Shown here: positions 5,867 to 6,166 of the stretch, piece after piece
Numbering within the stretch: position 1 is the stretch's first letter
Layout: the number at the start of each line of letters is the position of its first letter
The notes under the pieces: generated by a model
What the model saw: only the letters and a program-made list of their open reading frames with translations
Databases searched by the model: none
Told to the model about the DNA's origin: nothing
Source of the DNA: JAYUHK01 sp043778415
Lineage (GTDB): Bacteria; Bacteroidota; Bacteroidia; Chitinophagales; Saprospiraceae
Reading direction: 5' to 3'
NCBI GenBank assembly: GCA_043778415.1
Contig: JAYWGG010000153.1
Span: 1 to 6,166, forward strand
DNA length: 6,166 nt
Translations under genes and position numbers: made by a program

Positions 5867-5985
5867 GTCCGAAGCGCATAGATTTCTAATAAAATTGTAT
5901 GCTAAGTTTTTTATTAAAAAACATTTTGCGTAACATGAGTTACTAATTCTACTTTGGCACTCTGTAAAAAAGATAACACTTTTGT

Positions 5986-6018
5986 AACGTCGTCGAAGTT
6001 TTGAACCTCGACGACGTT
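5986..6018 (-). repeat. Strong hairpin, 15-bp stem with a 3-base loop
   Basis: AACGTCGTCGAAGTT (5986-6000) and AACCTCGACGACGTT (6004-6018) are complementary at 14 of 15 positions around TTG. In RNA from the plus strand the odd pair is A·C. From the minus strand it is a G·U pair, so the stem is unbroken. That hints at function in minus-strand RNA, but no T-run follows to make it a normal terminator. It lies between the repeat element and the window edge. Confidence 0.5.
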
Positions 6019-6020
6019 TA

Positions 6021-6041
6021 AGCGAAAAATAATTTTTCGCT
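6021..6041. repeat. Second hairpin, 9-bp stem AGCGAAAAA / TTTTTCGCT
   Basis: AGCGAAAAA (6021-6029) and TTTTTCGCT (6033-6041) pair exactly around TAA, two bases after the preceding hairpin. Flanking TTTAAG (6017-6022) and CTTAAA (6043-6048) could extend it in an alternative pairing with a three-base bulge. Two consecutive stems in a gene-free gap suggest a processing, termination or insulating element. Confidence 0.4.
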
Positions 6042-6090
6042 ACTTAAAAAAATCGAAGCTGCACGATTAGCTTAGGATAGGTATTTTGCT

Positions 6091-6166
6091 ATGAATTTAA
6101 TGTATATTTTGAATAAAAAAACCAATCAAAAAGTAGGATTTATTCATTTTTCAGTAAAAAATACTT
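6091..6166 (+). CDS. Possible start of a plus-strand gene, truncated by the window edge
   Basis: From ATG 6091 the frame is open for 25 codons to the end of the window, beginning MNLMYILNKKTNQKVGFIHF. AGGATAGG at 6074-6081 lies roughly where a ribosome site would be. Nothing in the peptide is recognised, and in A/T-rich DNA a frame this short proves little. If real, it would be divergent from mutA. Confidence 0.15.
   Translation, partial: MNLMYILNKKTNQKVGFIHFSVKNT

Larger units (their letters stand above)
5587..5942. mobile_element. Possible MITE-like element bounded by 17-bp inverted repeats
   Basis: The left end TAAGTGATGTTACGCAA (5587-5603) and the reverse complement of the right end (5926-5942, TAACTCATGTTACGCAA) agree at 15 of 17 bases, with an exact 11-bp core ATGTTACGCAA. 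The roughly 356 bases between contain no credible gene but do contain a large imperfect palindrome, the layout expected of a small non-autonomous element. TTACT occurs at both edges (5582-5586 and 5940-5944) and could be a target duplication, but the ends would then not be symmetrical. I do not recognise the ends as a named insertion sequence. The element abuts mutA, so it has probably replaced or supplied the upstream control region. Confidence 0.45.
5575..6166. other. Intergenic region upstream of mutA, with no convincing gene
   Basis: About 590 bases hold no supported gene. The base composition is A/T-rich and the region is full of inverted repeats: a 356-bp element with 17-bp ends (5587-5942), a C/G-rich hairpin and a 137-bp imperfect palindrome inside it, and two further hairpins at 5986-6041. 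Reading the minus strand inward from 6166, all three frames meet a stop within about 30 bases, so no minus-strand gene enters from that side. A short plus-strand frame opens at 6091 and runs out of the window. Confidence 0.7.

Noticed and set aside
5649..5933. A 94-codon plus-strand open frame in the intergenic region
   Set aside because: It starts with TTG and reads through the hairpin and both arms of the inner palindrome. It also ends near the element's right end. The low-complexity product looks like translated repeat DNA.

Overview
The window looks like a stretch of a Bacteroidota chromosome. Six genes lie head to tail, all on the minus strand. The families point the same way: two DUF4199 membrane proteins in tandem, a short methylmalonyl-CoA mutase small subunit without a cobalamin domain, and a dihydroorotase-like protein of the type that sits beside DUF4199 genes in this phylum. 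The start codons have no purine-rich Shine-Dalgarno sequence, only A/T-rich leaders. One intergenic gap carries a good Bacteroidota -7 promoter box (TAnnTTTG). No tRNA, rRNA, CRISPR array or phage gene was seen.

Layout, in order of transcription from high to low coordinates. The stretch 5575-6166 has no convincing gene. It holds two consecutive hairpins (5986-6041) and a roughly 356-bp element bounded by 17-bp inverted repeats (5587-5942), with a second imperfect palindrome of about 137 bp and a C/G-rich hairpin nested inside. The element ends 12 bp upstream of mutA. Then come mutA (5574-4450) and meaB (4453-3452), which overlap by 4 bp as ATGA and so form one translationally coupled unit. 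After a gap of about 90 bp, with a promoter-like box and one copy of an 18-bp repeat, comes the dihydroorotase-like gene (3364-2117). Then follow two DUF4199 genes (2072-1533 and 1514-1014, separated by 18 bp holding the other copy of the repeat) and a membrane-anchored family 2 glycosyltransferase (914 to beyond base 1).

How they fit together. MutA and MeaB belong to the B12-dependent conversion of methylmalonyl-CoA to succinyl-CoA or the reverse: MutA is the non-catalytic subunit and MeaB the GTPase that protects the mutase. The catalytic large subunit is not in the window. The second group looks like a separate transcription unit. Its dihydroorotase-like protein has lost most metal ligands and is probably not an active dihydroorotase. 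It is followed by three predicted membrane proteins, the last of which probably transfers a sugar from a nucleotide donor to a polyprenyl phosphate. What links these four is unknown.

No obviously new defence or mobile system is present. The points most worth following up are the nested inverted-repeat element next to mutA, the exact 18-bp repeat in two intergenic gaps, the degenerate dihydroorotase with its non-ATG start, and the palindrome before the glycosyltransferase.
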